A DNA stretch of 33,947 bases, taken from the NCBI GenBank assembly GCA_009922685.1, contig RFVA01000025.1:1-33947 (forward strand), written 5' to 3'. Both the position numbers and the translations under genes were made by a program. Every line of letters starts with the position of its first letter. Position 1 is the first letter of the stretch. This document shows positions 15,607-23,248 of the stretch, in pieces. Origin of the DNA: Gammaproteobacteria bacterium. Lineage in GTDB: Bacteria; Pseudomonadota; Gammaproteobacteria; Methylococcales; Methylococcaceae. The notes below the pieces were generated by a model. It saw only the letters and a list, made by a program, of their open reading frames with translations, had not been told where the DNA came from and ran no database searches.

Positions 15607-17157
15607 ATGCCCAAGGAAAAACTTCCCATGCGCAAAATCAGAGACGTTCTCCGATACCGCCACAACGCCGGACTGAGCCTCGATGCCATTGCTCGAGCGC
15701 TCAAGATCTCAAAAGGCGTCGTCGCCAAATATCTCCGCCTCGCCGACGATGCAGGTCTGAAATGGCCACTACCCGATGACCTAGATGATCAGTCCCTGGA
15801 GCGAATGCTCCGATCGCCCGCTCCACTGAAACCACCCACCTATGTCCGTCCGGATTTCGCCCATGTCCATCAGGAGATGAAGCGTGGAGGCATGACGCTT
15901 CAATTGCTTTGGGATGAGTATCGGTCGGGTGCCGAAGGTCGCTGTTATCAGTACACCTCATTTTGTACGCACTACCGTGACTGGACGCAGAAGCTACAGC
16001 TCTCCATGCGACAGGTTCACTTGGCCGGTGAAAAACTCTTCGCAGACTACGCCGGACAGACGGTCCCGATCGTTGATCATCGAACCGGTGAGATCAGTGC
16101 CGCATCTATCTTCGTCGCCACACTCGGAGCGTCGAACTACACGTTTGCCTGCGCAACACTCGGACAGACCAAGCACGACTGGCTTCAAAGCATCGAGAAA
16201 GCCCTTCAGTTCATCGGCGGTGTCACCGCCATGATCGTTCCTGACAATCCTAAGGCTATGGTGACGGTTGCTTGTCCCTTTGAGCCCGGTATCAATCGTT
16301 CAGCGGTCGAGTTCGCCGACCACTTCGGAACTGTCATTCTTCCTGCTCGCCCCGGGAGACCCAAGGACAAAGCCAAAGTTGAGAATGCTGTTCTGGTAGT
16401 TGAACGCTGGATCCTCGCTCGCCTTAGAAACCGCACCTTCTTCAATCTTCATGAGTTGAACGAAGCGATCGTTCCTCTCCTCGATGACCTGAACTCTCGT
16501 TCTTTCAAAAAACTTCCGGGATGCAGGAAGGATGCATACCTGTCGCTGGATAAGCCTGCACTGAAACCACTCCCTTCAGAACCATACGACCATGCGGACT
16601 GGGAGCAGGCAAAAGTGAACATCGACTATCACGTGGCTTTCGGAGATGCCTACTACAGCGTCCCCCATCAACTGGTTGGCCAAAAGGTCGATCTTCGTGT
16701 GTCGGCCGGCACCATCGAAATCTTTGCTCGAGGCAAGCGCGTCGCCAGCCATATGAGAGCAACCGCCAGGGGCGTCTTCAAAACACTCCCAGAACATATG
16801 CCGGCTGCCCATCGCTCACATGCCGAATGGTCTCCACAAAAGCTGATCCATTGGGGCAACACTATTGGCCCTTCGACCGGACGGCTCATCAGCGAAATCC
16901 TGACAAGGAACAAGCATCCGGAACAGGGCTACAGAACCTGCCTGGGACTGAAAGGCCTGGCGCGTAAATATCCGTCCAACCGTCTGGAAGCCGCTTGTGC
17001 TCGGGCCCTCAAAATCGGTGGGGTCCGCTACAGCACCGTTAACAACATCCTCAAAGCTGGCCTGGATCAGCAGCCACTTCCTGAGATGGACGACAAAGTC
17101 ATCTCCCTGAACCACGCCAATATCCGTGGCTCCGGTTACTACCAGAAGAAATCCTGA
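15607..17157 (+). CDS. istA: IS21 transposase IstA
   Basis: The 516-residue transposase has an N-terminal helix-turn-helix (LSLDAIARALKISKGVVAKY) and an rve integrase core with likely catalytic residues in LFADYAG, IVPDNPKA and KAKVENAV. A Mu-type C-terminal domain follows. The start is the ATG at 15607 (MPKEKLPMRK). It works with the downstream IstB, and the two genes are 14 bases apart. Confidence 0.93.
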   Translation: MPKEKLPMRKIRDVLRYRHNAGLSLDAIARALKISKGVVAKYLRLADDAGLKWPLPDDLDDQSLERMLRSPAPLKPPTYVRPDFAHVHQEMKRGGMTLQLLWDEYRSGAEGRCYQYTSFCTHYRDWTQKLQLSMRQVHLAGEKLFADYAGQTVPIVDHRTGEISAASIFVATLGASNYTFACATLGQTKHDWLQSIEKALQFIGGVTAMIVPDNPKAMVTVACPFEPGINRSAVEFADHFGTVILPARPGRPKDKAKVENAVLVVERWILARLRNRTFFNLHELNEAIVPLLDDLNSRSFKKLPGCRKDAYLSLDKPALKPLPSEPYDHADWEQAKVNIDYHVAFGDAYYSVPHQLVGQKVDLRVSAGTIEIFARGKRVASHMRATARGVFKTLPEHMPAAHRSHAEWSPQKLIHWGNTIGPSTGRLISEILTRNKHPEQGYRTCLGLKGLARKYPSNRLEAACARALKIGGVRYSTVNNILKAGLDQQPLPEMDDKVISLNHANIRGSGYYQKKS

Positions 17158-17171
17158 TCAGGAGGATCCCC

Positions 17172-17930
17172 ATGCTTTTACAACAGACCCTCGATATCCT
17201 TCATGAACTGCGTCTACACGGCATGATCATCGCCTTGGAAGAGCAGCTCGCCAATCCTGCCATTGCTGCGCTCTCCTTCGAGGAGCGTCTCGGATTGCTC
17301 GTTGACCGGGAACGCACTCATCGGGAGAACAAACGCATCAAACGTCTCTTACGTGACGCCAAACTGAGGACCACACAAGCTTGTCTTGAAGACCTGCGCT
17401 TTGATGCATCGCGGGGCCTCGACAAACCTCTTATGGCAACCCTCGGTACCTGCCAATGGATCCGATCCCACCAGAACGTCATCCTCACCGGGGCCACCGG
17501 ATGTGGCAAAACCTGGATCGCCTGCGCTCTCGGCAATACCGCCTGCCGTCAGGGTATCTCCGTGTATTACGTTCGCGCTCCCCGACTCTTCGAGGAGTTG
17601 AACGTGGCTCACGGGGATGGCACTTATGTGAAACGGTTACAGGCCATCGCGAAAACGGATCTGTTGATCATTGATGACTGGGGGCTTGCCCCACTCACGC
17701 AAAGGGATCGAACGGACCTTCTTGAGATCCTTGATGATCGTGTGGGATCTCGCTCCACGATCATCACCAGCCAACTTCCACCTGACCATTGGCACGCGTG
17801 GATCAACGATCCGACGCTAGCCGATGCCATCCTGGATCGCGTTCTTCACGCTTCACACCGCATCGCCCTCAAAGGCGAATCCCTTCGTCGCCGAAAGGCC
17901 TCAACCAAAGAAAAAGGAGACCTCCCATGA
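17172..17930 (+). CDS. istB: IS21 helper ATPase IstB
   Basis: This 252-residue AAA+ protein of the IstB/DnaC type has Walker A GATGCGKTW and Walker B LLIIDDWG. It regulates target selection and activates IstA. A strong AGGAGG ribosome site precedes the ATG. The gene is intact and ends just before the right-end repeats. Confidence 0.93.
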   Translation: MLLQQTLDILHELRLHGMIIALEEQLANPAIAALSFEERLGLLVDRERTHRENKRIKRLLRDAKLRTTQACLEDLRFDASRGLDKPLMATLGTCQWIRSHQNVILTGATGCGKTWIACALGNTACRQGISVYYVRAPRLFEELNVAHGDGTYVKRLQAIAKTDLLIIDDWGLAPLTQRDRTDLLEILDDRVGSRSTIITSQLPPDHWHAWINDPTLADAILDRVLHASHRIALKGESLRRRKASTKEKGDLP

Positions 17931-17935
17931 CAGCC

Positions 17936-18060
17936 ATTTCAAATCTTCATGACCGCCGTTTCACATCAACGTGACCGTTGAGTTTATGATTTAGCTCTCT
18001 CTAGCATTCCGCCCGGATCGGTCACATAAAAATGAAATGACCGGTCACAATCGCTGAAAT
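17936..18060. repeat. Right-end repeats of the IS21 element, mixed orientation
   Basis: Two units in the same orientation as the left-end copies lie at 17936-17955 and 17958-17977, just after istB. Two inverted units lie at 18019-18038 and 18042-18060. The inverted ones match the left terminus as expected. The two direct copies are extra. Confidence 0.8.
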
Positions 18061-18089
18061 ACGCAGTTCAGGCTTGTATTAGCAAAATT

Positions 18090-18110
18090 CTATTTTCCAT
18101 GAAATAATAG
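18090..18110. promoter_or_regulatory. Candidate LysR binding/autoregulatory site
   Basis: The 21-base near-palindrome has outer arms CTATT and AATAG and an inner TTTCCATGAAA. It contains a T-N11-A arrangement and lies 14 bases upstream of the lysR start. LysR-type regulators usually bind such sites beside their own gene. The site remains on the lysR side of the IS21 insertion. Confidence 0.4.
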
Positions 18111-18124
18111 ATTTTTCCTATTCA

Positions 18125-19012
18125 ATGGACACTAACATGGAAATACAACAAATACGTTACTTTCTGGCAGTCTGTGATAAGAGTTCATTTACCCGTGCAG
18201 CGCAATCGACCTATGTGGCACAACCTTCCCTGACACAAGCAATAAAGAAACTGGAAGAAGAGCTAGGCGGCGATTTGTTTATTCGAGATCGTAGCGGTTG
18301 CCAACTTACACCTCTGGGACGTTTCGTCGAGCCAACCATGCGGCAAATATTTCGCGAAACGCAAAGTATCAAAGCCGATGCCATTCGATTCAATCGTTTG
18401 AACACAGTACCGTTGCGTATCGGCGTAATGAATACCATTTCTGCGCAATATTTGAGTCCTTTTTTTACTGACTTTCAGCAAGAGCGGCCACATGTAGAGT
18501 TGGAATTGATAGTGGATTGCGAAAGCAATTTGTTGAAGTTACTCGATGACGATACTCTTGATTTGGTCATCAGCGCACCAAGCACGCTACCGATTGGACA
18601 CTATCATTCGTTAAAGCTTTATGAAGAACGCTATGTGGTGGTCTTCAACGACAAACACCGTTTCAATCAATTTGAGCGAATCGATTTGGTAGCGATTCAG
18701 CAAGAACCCTACCTTGATCGTCTCAACTGCGAGTTACGCGAAGAGTTACGAAACGTCTGTCAAGATAAACAAATCAATCTTTATGCCGCATACAGGAGTA
18801 ATAGTGAGGAATGGATATTGAGTATGGTACGGGCCGGAATCGGTATAGCATTGATGCCTGAATTCACCATACCCAAAAAAGCGGACAACCTTAATTTTCG
18901 TTATCTGTCCGATCCTGAAATACTTCGCACAGTACAAGTTTTTTTTCAACCATCATCGACAGCAAACCCTGAAGTTAATCAGCTACTGGAAAAAATACGC
19001 GTGAATTTTTGA
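18125..19012 (+). CDS. LysR-family transcriptional regulator
   Basis: The 295-residue LysR-type protein has an N-terminal winged helix-turn-helix (IQQIRYFLAVCDKSSFTRAA, then QPSLTQAIKKLEEELG) and a C-terminal inducer-binding domain beginning near VPLRIGVMNT. The start is ATG 18125; ATG 18137 (MEIQQIRYF) is about as good. Once the two IS elements are removed, it is divergent from the acetylene-hydratase-like gene with ~0.57 kb between them. It is therefore the likely regulator of that operon. The inducer is unknown. Confidence 0.9.
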   Translation: MDTNMEIQQIRYFLAVCDKSSFTRAAQSTYVAQPSLTQAIKKLEEELGGDLFIRDRSGCQLTPLGRFVEPTMRQIFRETQSIKADAIRFNRLNTVPLRIGVMNTISAQYLSPFFTDFQQERPHVELELIVDCESNLLKLLDDDTLDLVISAPSTLPIGHYHSLKLYEERYVVVFNDKHRFNQFERIDLVAIQQEPYLDRLNCELREELRNVCQDKQINLYAAYRSNSEEWILSMVRAGIGIALMPEFTIPKKADNLNFRYLSDPEILRTVQVFFQPSSTANPEVNQLLEKIRVNF

Positions 19013-19115
19013 CCTTCGTATTCGATATTTGGCAATAAAACCGAACTCATAAATACCAGTAGTAGAGCTTATTTACCTTGGCGACACTGCCTACTTCTCT
19101 TTAAATGACGGTGAT

Positions 19116-19275
19116 TGTACTCAGGGCGGGGCGAAATTCCCCACCAACGGTATCCAGGCCAATCCGGGGAATCCGGGGAATCCGCGAGCGCCGTAGTTTC
19201 CGAAATTGGAAATCCAGGTCAGCAGATCTGGTGAGATGCCGACGCCGACGGTGATAGTCTGAATAAAAGAGTACA
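19116..19275 (+). ncRNA. FMN riboswitch (RFN element)
   Basis: The conserved core is plainly readable: CTCAGGGCGGGGCGAAATTC, CCCACCAACGGTA, CGCGAGCG, GGTCAGCAGATCTGGTGAGA and TGCCGACGCCGACGGTGATA. The closing P1 helix is perfect: TGTACTC at 19116-19122 with GAGTACA at 19269-19275. It binds FMN and in Gammaproteobacteria commonly controls ribB. The downstream ribB here is broken. A tandem AATCCGGGG repeat enlarges one arm. Confidence 0.95.
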
Positions 19276-19383
19276 GCGTAAGGTGGCCCATTCACATACC
19301 GTGTTTGGAAGATTTATTCTTGCTCGTTAATTTTTTTTCAGCCCTGATCCTGGTGTTTCCATAACTTTTTTCGGAGCATTACC

Positions 19384-19468
19384 ATGAATCAGACTTTACG
19401 ATGATGCGCACCAACATCTAGAAAACGCGTTGGCTGCGTTACAACGAAGCCAGGGCGTGTTAGTTACG
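19384..19468 (+). pseudogene. ribB: ribB remnant (3,4-dihydroxy-2-butanone 4-phosphate synthase)
   Basis: Behind the FMN riboswitch, an ATG with a CGGAG ribosome site starts MNQTLR and hits a stop. In the +1 frame the sequence continues LYDDAHQHLENALAALQRSQ and GVLVT, the RibB N terminus. It then ends where DDEDRENEGD would be expected. There is thus one frameshift and a loss of ~85% of the gene. The break coincides with the IS481 remnant that follows. A functional riboflavin-pathway copy must be elsewhere in the genome, if this host makes riboflavin. Confidence 0.8.
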
Positions 19469-19800
19469 CAACCCACTCGACGATACGAAAGTCGTCCCCG
19501 CTTTACGTAACTCGTTAATGATGCGTAATCGACCGTAAACAGGAAAATCCAGCACAAAAGACAACACTTCTAGTTCGGTGACGTCGTCAACCCGATTTTT
19601 CAGATTTGACTGGCAATGGCTTTTATCATTATCAAATAGATTGTCGACATCTCCCGATTCTACTGCCGTTTCACAGCGATAAAACGTATCTAGCGACAGC
19701 CCCCATGACTTTGTAGGCTTTTAGATACGTTACTCCATTACTCGGCCAGATTCAGCAAACCGACTATAGGTTTAATGATTCGTGCATCTTTTTTATTCAT
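19469..19800 (-). pseudogene. IS481-family transposase remnant
   Basis: The minus strand from ATG 19800 reads MNKKDARIIKPIVGLLNLAE. After frame changes it continues SNVSK, AYKVMG and LSLDTFYRCETAVESGDVDN, then NLKNRVDD and INELRKAGTTFVSSSGLR. This is the N-terminal third of an IS481 integrase-like transposase. It has at least two frameshifts, one in a poly-G run near 19700, and a premature end at the ribB joint. Its first codons overlap the end of the DUF1272 gene, so its 5' end is also rearranged. Confidence 0.75.
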
Positions 19801-20044
19801 TATTCGGGTCACATCCTTGCGGATTATAAATGCGTACTGAAGAAGCGGGATATTTTTCTAATAGCTCGACAGAACGAATTGGTCTAAGTTGAAATTCGCC
19901 ATTACAATTTGGGCAACGCCCTCCCAGTTTGGTATCTGCACATTCTCGACAAAAAGTGCATTCAAAGCTACAGATCATAGCTTCCGATGAATCAGCAGCA
20001 AGATCTCTATCGCAACATTCGCAATTGGGGCGGAGTTCTAGCAT
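19793..20044 (-). CDS. DUF1272 small cysteine-rich (zinc ribbon) protein
   Basis: The 83-residue protein begins MLELRPNCECCDRDL and has CTFCRECAD and GRCPNCNGEF. The six or more paired cysteines suggest one or two zinc sites, as in DUF1272. The function of the family is unknown. It lies 43 bases downstream of the EthD gene on the same strand, probably as one operon. The length and C terminus look normal although an IS481 remnant follows at once. Confidence 0.8.
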   Translation of the reverse strand: MLELRPNCECCDRDLAADSSEAMICSFECTFCRECADTKLGGRCPNCNGEFQLRPIRSVELLEKYPASSVRIYNPQGCDPNNE

Positions 20045-20087
20045 AACATACTCCTAAAATAGTAATTTCCACATAATTATACCCATT

Positions 20088-20414
20088 CTAAAAATCGATA
20101 ACTTCCACTTCCGCCATTAAAAATAACGGCGCTCCGCCACTCGATATTTCAATAGCATGAGCCGCAGTTTCTTGGCCTCCAGGTGAGCCTAAACATACTA
20201 TTAAATCAGCAGTTGAATTGAAATAAATCTCTGCTACACGATGATACCTTGCTGGCGCGTTATTAACATTAGAGGTTATTAGTGAAGTAACAACTTTCGT
20301 TTTTCCGACTAATTTTTCAATTGCCATTGGTATATGCTCTTCAGCATAACGACGCTCGAAATCTTCTAAATTACTAGGAACTGGATATATCACAATTAAT
20401 TTTGACTGTTTCAT
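20088..20414 (-). CDS. EthD-like dimeric alpha-beta barrel protein
   Basis: The ~108-residue protein resembles the EthD family: a start like LIVIYPVPSNLEDFERRY, then EEHIPMAIEKLVGKTKV, and a C-terminal beta strand LFLMAEVEVIDF. EthD-type proteins are small ferredoxin-fold dimers found in oxidative or degradative operons, usually of undetermined reaction. The frame extends to 20441, but the ATG at 20414 (MKQSKLIV) has a GGAAAATTT ribosome site and fits the family. It is followed by DUF1272. Confidence 0.75.
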   Translation of the reverse strand: MKQSKLIVIYPVPSNLEDFERRYAEEHIPMAIEKLVGKTKVVTSLITSNVNNAPARYHRVAEIYFNSTADLIVCLGSPGGQETAAHAIEISSGGAPLFLMAEVEVIDF

Positions 20415-20546
20415 AAATTTTCCAAAAGAGTTAAAAGTCAATTTATATTAGAATCCAATCTCGCCATTTGTAAAATAATTTTTTCCTATAAAAAAATAGG
20501 TTTTATCAATACAAGTCAAAAAGTTAGCGAATAATTATAAACTTAA

Positions 20547-20922
20547 GGCGCATCTAAAAAACAGCCGTTTTGAACGATATTAATTTAGAATTCCGTAAAA
20601 TAATTTCAATATTCGACCATTTTTCCATCAAAACGGCCTGTTTTTTCCCAAAATAAGCCTCTTTCTGAGCCTATTTTTGAATTTCTGATGCAATAATACG
20701 CCGACGTTCATAGCCATCACCCCGGATGACATTGGCAATTAGCTGTCAGAAAGGTCAAACAGGCGGCGTTTTTGGCTACGCCCCGACAGCGAATTTTGGC
20801 GTAACCAAAGCGGATTTTAATGTCCTGCAATACATGCTCAAGCTTGGCTCTAACGCTCTCCAATTCGCTCAGGGTCTGACGCAGTCGCTGAACCTGCGCA
20901 CAATCGTCGTTCGTTAGCGTAT
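20547..20922 (-). pseudogene. IS5-family remnant (transposase C terminus and right end)
   Basis: The minus strand encodes AKLEHVLQDIKIRFGYAK, GVAKNAACLTFLTA and, after a one-base frameshift, IANVIRGDGYERRRIIAS with a stop at 20671. This parallels the C terminus of the intact IS5 transposase next door. Its terminus, GGCGCATCTAAAAAAC at 20547, resembles but differs from the intact element's GGAACCTCTGAAAAAC. It is therefore a relative, lying in the opposite orientation. The intact IS5 abuts or interrupts it. Confidence 0.75.
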
Positions 20923-22119
20923 CGGAACCTCTGATTAATTACCGGCGAGCGATATAATTCAGCAACAGCCCTGATTTCGAGATAACGCGCATGGAACAGT
21001 ATCAACAACTTAGTTTTGCGGATGTCGAATACGCCAACAAAGGTAAACTCACACGGCGGGAAAAGTTTCTGAACCAACTCGAAGAGCTGTTGCCGTGGTC
21101 AGTCATGGGAGCGGTGATTGAACCGCATTACGCATCCGGTAAAGGGTATGGCCGCAAGCCGTTTGCCTTGAATGCCATGCTTCATGTTCACGTAGCGCAG
21201 ATTGTCTACAACTACTCCGATCCTGGCATGGAAGACGCGCTGTACGAGATTGAGTCCCTGCGACGTTTTTGTGGGATTCGCCTGGAAGCCGTGCCCGATG
21301 AGAGCACGATTTTGCAATTTCGGCATTTGCTGGAACAGCACGGCTTGACCGAGCAAATCTTCCAAGCCATCAATCAAACGCTGAGTGAACGCGGGCTGTT
21401 TTCAAGAGCCGGCACCATCGTCGACGCCAGCCTGATTGCCGCGCCGACCTCGACCAAAAACACAAGCCAGTCACGTGACCCCGAAATGCATTCCAGCAAA
21501 AAGGGTAATCAATGGTTTTTCGGCAGCAAATTTCACATCGGCGTCGATAGCGAAACCGGCTTGGTGCATACGCTCAAAGTCACCGCAGGGAACGTAAGCG
21601 ACGTAGCCGAAGCGGCTGCCTTGCTGCACGGCGAAGAGCAATTCGTGCACGGTGACGCCGGTTATCAAGGCTTGGACAAGCGCCCCGAGATGCCCACCGA
21701 AAATCCACCGATCTGCGTGATTGCGATGCGCCCTGGCAAACTGACTAAGCTAACGAAAGACGACAGCGAAGAGGCTCAGTTACTGCGGGCGGCAGCCAGA
21801 GAGTTGGCAAGCCGCCGCGCCAAGGTCGAACACGTGTTTCGAGACATTAAGATCCGCTTTGGTTACGCCAAGAATCGCTATCGTGGTATAGCCAAAAACG
21901 CCGCCCGATTAACCTTTTTAACCGCGATTGCCAATGTGCTGCGCGGTGATGCGTATGAGCGTCGATGCCTCATTGCGCCTGGAATTTGAAAATAGGCTTG
22001 GAAATGGGCTTGTTTTCGAGAAAAACCGGCTCGTTTGATGAAAAAACGGTCGATTATTGAAATCTTTGACCAATCTTGGAAATTACTGCCGCTCAAAATG
22101 GCAGTTTTTCAGAGGTTCC
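20923..22119 (+). mobile_element. IS5-family insertion sequence, complete
   Basis: The ~1197-bp element is bounded by inverted repeats GGAACCTCTGATTAATTA (left) and GGAACCTCTGAAAAACTG (right, inverted), and carries one intact transposase gene. No target duplication is visible: the left neighbour is an old IS5 remnant and the right neighbour is a truncated response regulator. The two flanks were therefore not contiguous before insertion, or a deletion followed it. The exact first base could be off by one or two. Confidence 0.8.
20991..21989 (+). CDS. IS5 family transposase
   Basis: The 332-residue DDE transposase begins MEQYQQLSFADVEYANKGKL. Catalytic residues are likely in GTIVDASLIAAP, FVHGDAGYQGLD and the Y(2)R(3)E(6)K-type region RAKVEHVFRDIK. 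The length is standard and the frame is intact. It is the only gene of the element. Confidence 0.92.
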   Translation: MEQYQQLSFADVEYANKGKLTRREKFLNQLEELLPWSVMGAVIEPHYASGKGYGRKPFALNAMLHVHVAQIVYNYSDPGMEDALYEIESLRRFCGIRLEAVPDESTILQFRHLLEQHGLTEQIFQAINQTLSERGLFSRAGTIVDASLIAAPTSTKNTSQSRDPEMHSSKKGNQWFFGSKFHIGVDSETGLVHTLKVTAGNVSDVAEAAALLHGEEQFVHGDAGYQGLDKRPEMPTENPPICVIAMRPGKLTKLTKDDSEEAQLLRAAARELASRRAKVEHVFRDIKIRFGYAKNRYRGIAKNAARLTFLTAIANVLRGDAYERRCLIAPGI

Positions 22120-22455
22120 TAAGGGCTTTTCCAGCACATGATTAAACCCAGTCTTGATGGCCTCATCCCCTACATCACGAAGGCTCTGGCCTGTTATCGC
22201 GATAATGGGAAGTGCAACAATCTCCAGAACCTCCCGGATATGCTTAATCGCTGTCATACCATCCATGACAGGCATCTGAAGATCCATGATTATGGCATCA
22301 CAACTATTGGGGTTTCCCTCTAACCAATCGACCGCAGCCGCTCCGTTCTCAAACTGGTACGTAATGGCTCCTTCATACTCAAAAAGCCACGCAAGGCCGC
22401 GCCGCAGTGAGTCGTCATCATCCACCACCAGAATCTTCTTTCCACTGATCGGCAT
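22093..22455 (-). CDS. Response regulator receiver protein, C terminus cut by IS5
   Basis: A CheY-like receiver domain: KKILVVDDDDSLRRG with the acidic pocket, phospho-acceptor Asp in AIIMDLQMPVMDG, Thr in IAITGQS and the conserved Lys in VLEKP. Host sequence ends at about 22121, after EKPL. The last eight codons (GTSEKLPF) are read from the IS5 right end. Only the final helix seems lost, but any further output domain is gone. It starts nine bases after the stop of the nuclease gene upstream, so they probably share a transcript. Confidence 0.8.
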   Translation of the reverse strand: MPISGKKILVVDDDDSLRRGLAWLFEYEGAITYQFENGAAAVDWLEGNPNSCDAIIMDLQMPVMDGMTAIKHIREVLEIVALPIIAITGQSLRDVGDEAIKTGFNHVLEKPLGTSEKLPF

Positions 22456-22464
22456 TACAATCCC

Positions 22465-23106
22465 TCAGTCAATTTGCCAAGCCAGGAACCGAAACTGTCC
22501 TCCAGGCTCAGAGCTTATGGATGAAAAATCTCGCCATGTCGCGTTGTACTTGCCATCCAGGGTGATAGGGTTTTCGCGTCCACGTGTAGTGCCCGCAGAT
22601 GCGTGATCTAACCACCCTAGGGTCCCAGATATCTCGCGGCCCTCGTGGAGACGAAAGCGTTCATCTACAGTTCCTGGACGGGAGGAGAGTGCCCAATAAG
22701 ATGGTTCGTTCGTAAGCAGGATTGCATAGCCCCTGTCACAGTTATCTATTACTGAAACAAACTCTTCAAGTCTGGCAACATCAGCTAGAAAATCATATCG
22801 GCCTATGTCTTGGGCTCCGTGATTCTGGATGTCAAACTCCTCGCCATTGTGGCGGTGCTTTATTTTCTTGGTTTTATACTTCAACTCTATAGCTATGGCA
22901 CTTCCTTCAATCATTAACATAAGGTCAAGATACTTCGACCCTCTTGGATTGTGCCGGAAGGGCTTCTCAAGACGAATATTCACGTCAATAAGAGTGCGCT
23001 GAAGGTGCCATGCAAGTGCGTGCTGAAAGTCGGCCTCAGAATGGAACAGTGGTCGGTCCAGAGCAAGTGCGTGCAGATGATTTTCAATATCCGATAATTT
23101 GTCCAT
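22465..23106 (-). CDS. PD-(D/E)XK nuclease-like protein
   Basis: The ~213-residue protein shows the restriction-endonuclease-fold pattern: an acidic residue in HSEADFQHALAW, an Asp in SKYLDLMLMIEG and the ExK in AIELKYKTKKIK. It has no helix-turn-helix or helicase. An open frame reaches 23247, but the ATG at 23106 (MDKLSDIENH) leaves a normal divergent spacer to the plus-strand nuclease gene. It is followed by the truncated response regulator. The role is unknown; an anti-phage or DNA-repair function would be a guess from the fold. Confidence 0.65.
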   Translation of the reverse strand: MDKLSDIENHLHALALDRPLFHSEADFQHALAWHLQRTLIDVNIRLEKPFRHNPRGSKYLDLMLMIEGSAIAIELKYKTKKIKHRHNGEEFDIQNHGAQDIGRYDFLADVARLEEFVSVIDNCDRGYAILLTNEPSYWALSSRPGTVDERFRLHEGREISGTLGWLDHASAGTTRGRENPITLDGKYNATWRDFSSISSEPGGQFRFLAWQID

Positions 23107-23248
23107 CAGAATCCGAATTAATAATGTGTGCTGAACGAGCTGGCCGAGATCTACTTGAACGCATTCATAAAAATCACGAACACTAAGGTCCTTTGAGAAA
23201 AATATGCCTATAAGAACATCACTCTGGAAAGTAGGTTCACAGCCCACA

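Larger units (their letters stand above)
15454..18065 (+). mobile_element. IS21-family insertion sequence, complete
   Basis: The 2612-bp element has TGC...GCA ends and istA/istB. The terminal repeats TGCATATTTCAG (left) and TGCGTATTTCAG (right, inverted) match. A perfect 7-bp target duplication, GTTCAGG, flanks it at 15447-15453 and 18066-18072. Multiple internal repeats at both ends are typical for IS21. It inserted ~60 bases upstream of the LysR gene. All parts are intact, so it looks recent. Confidence 0.93.
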
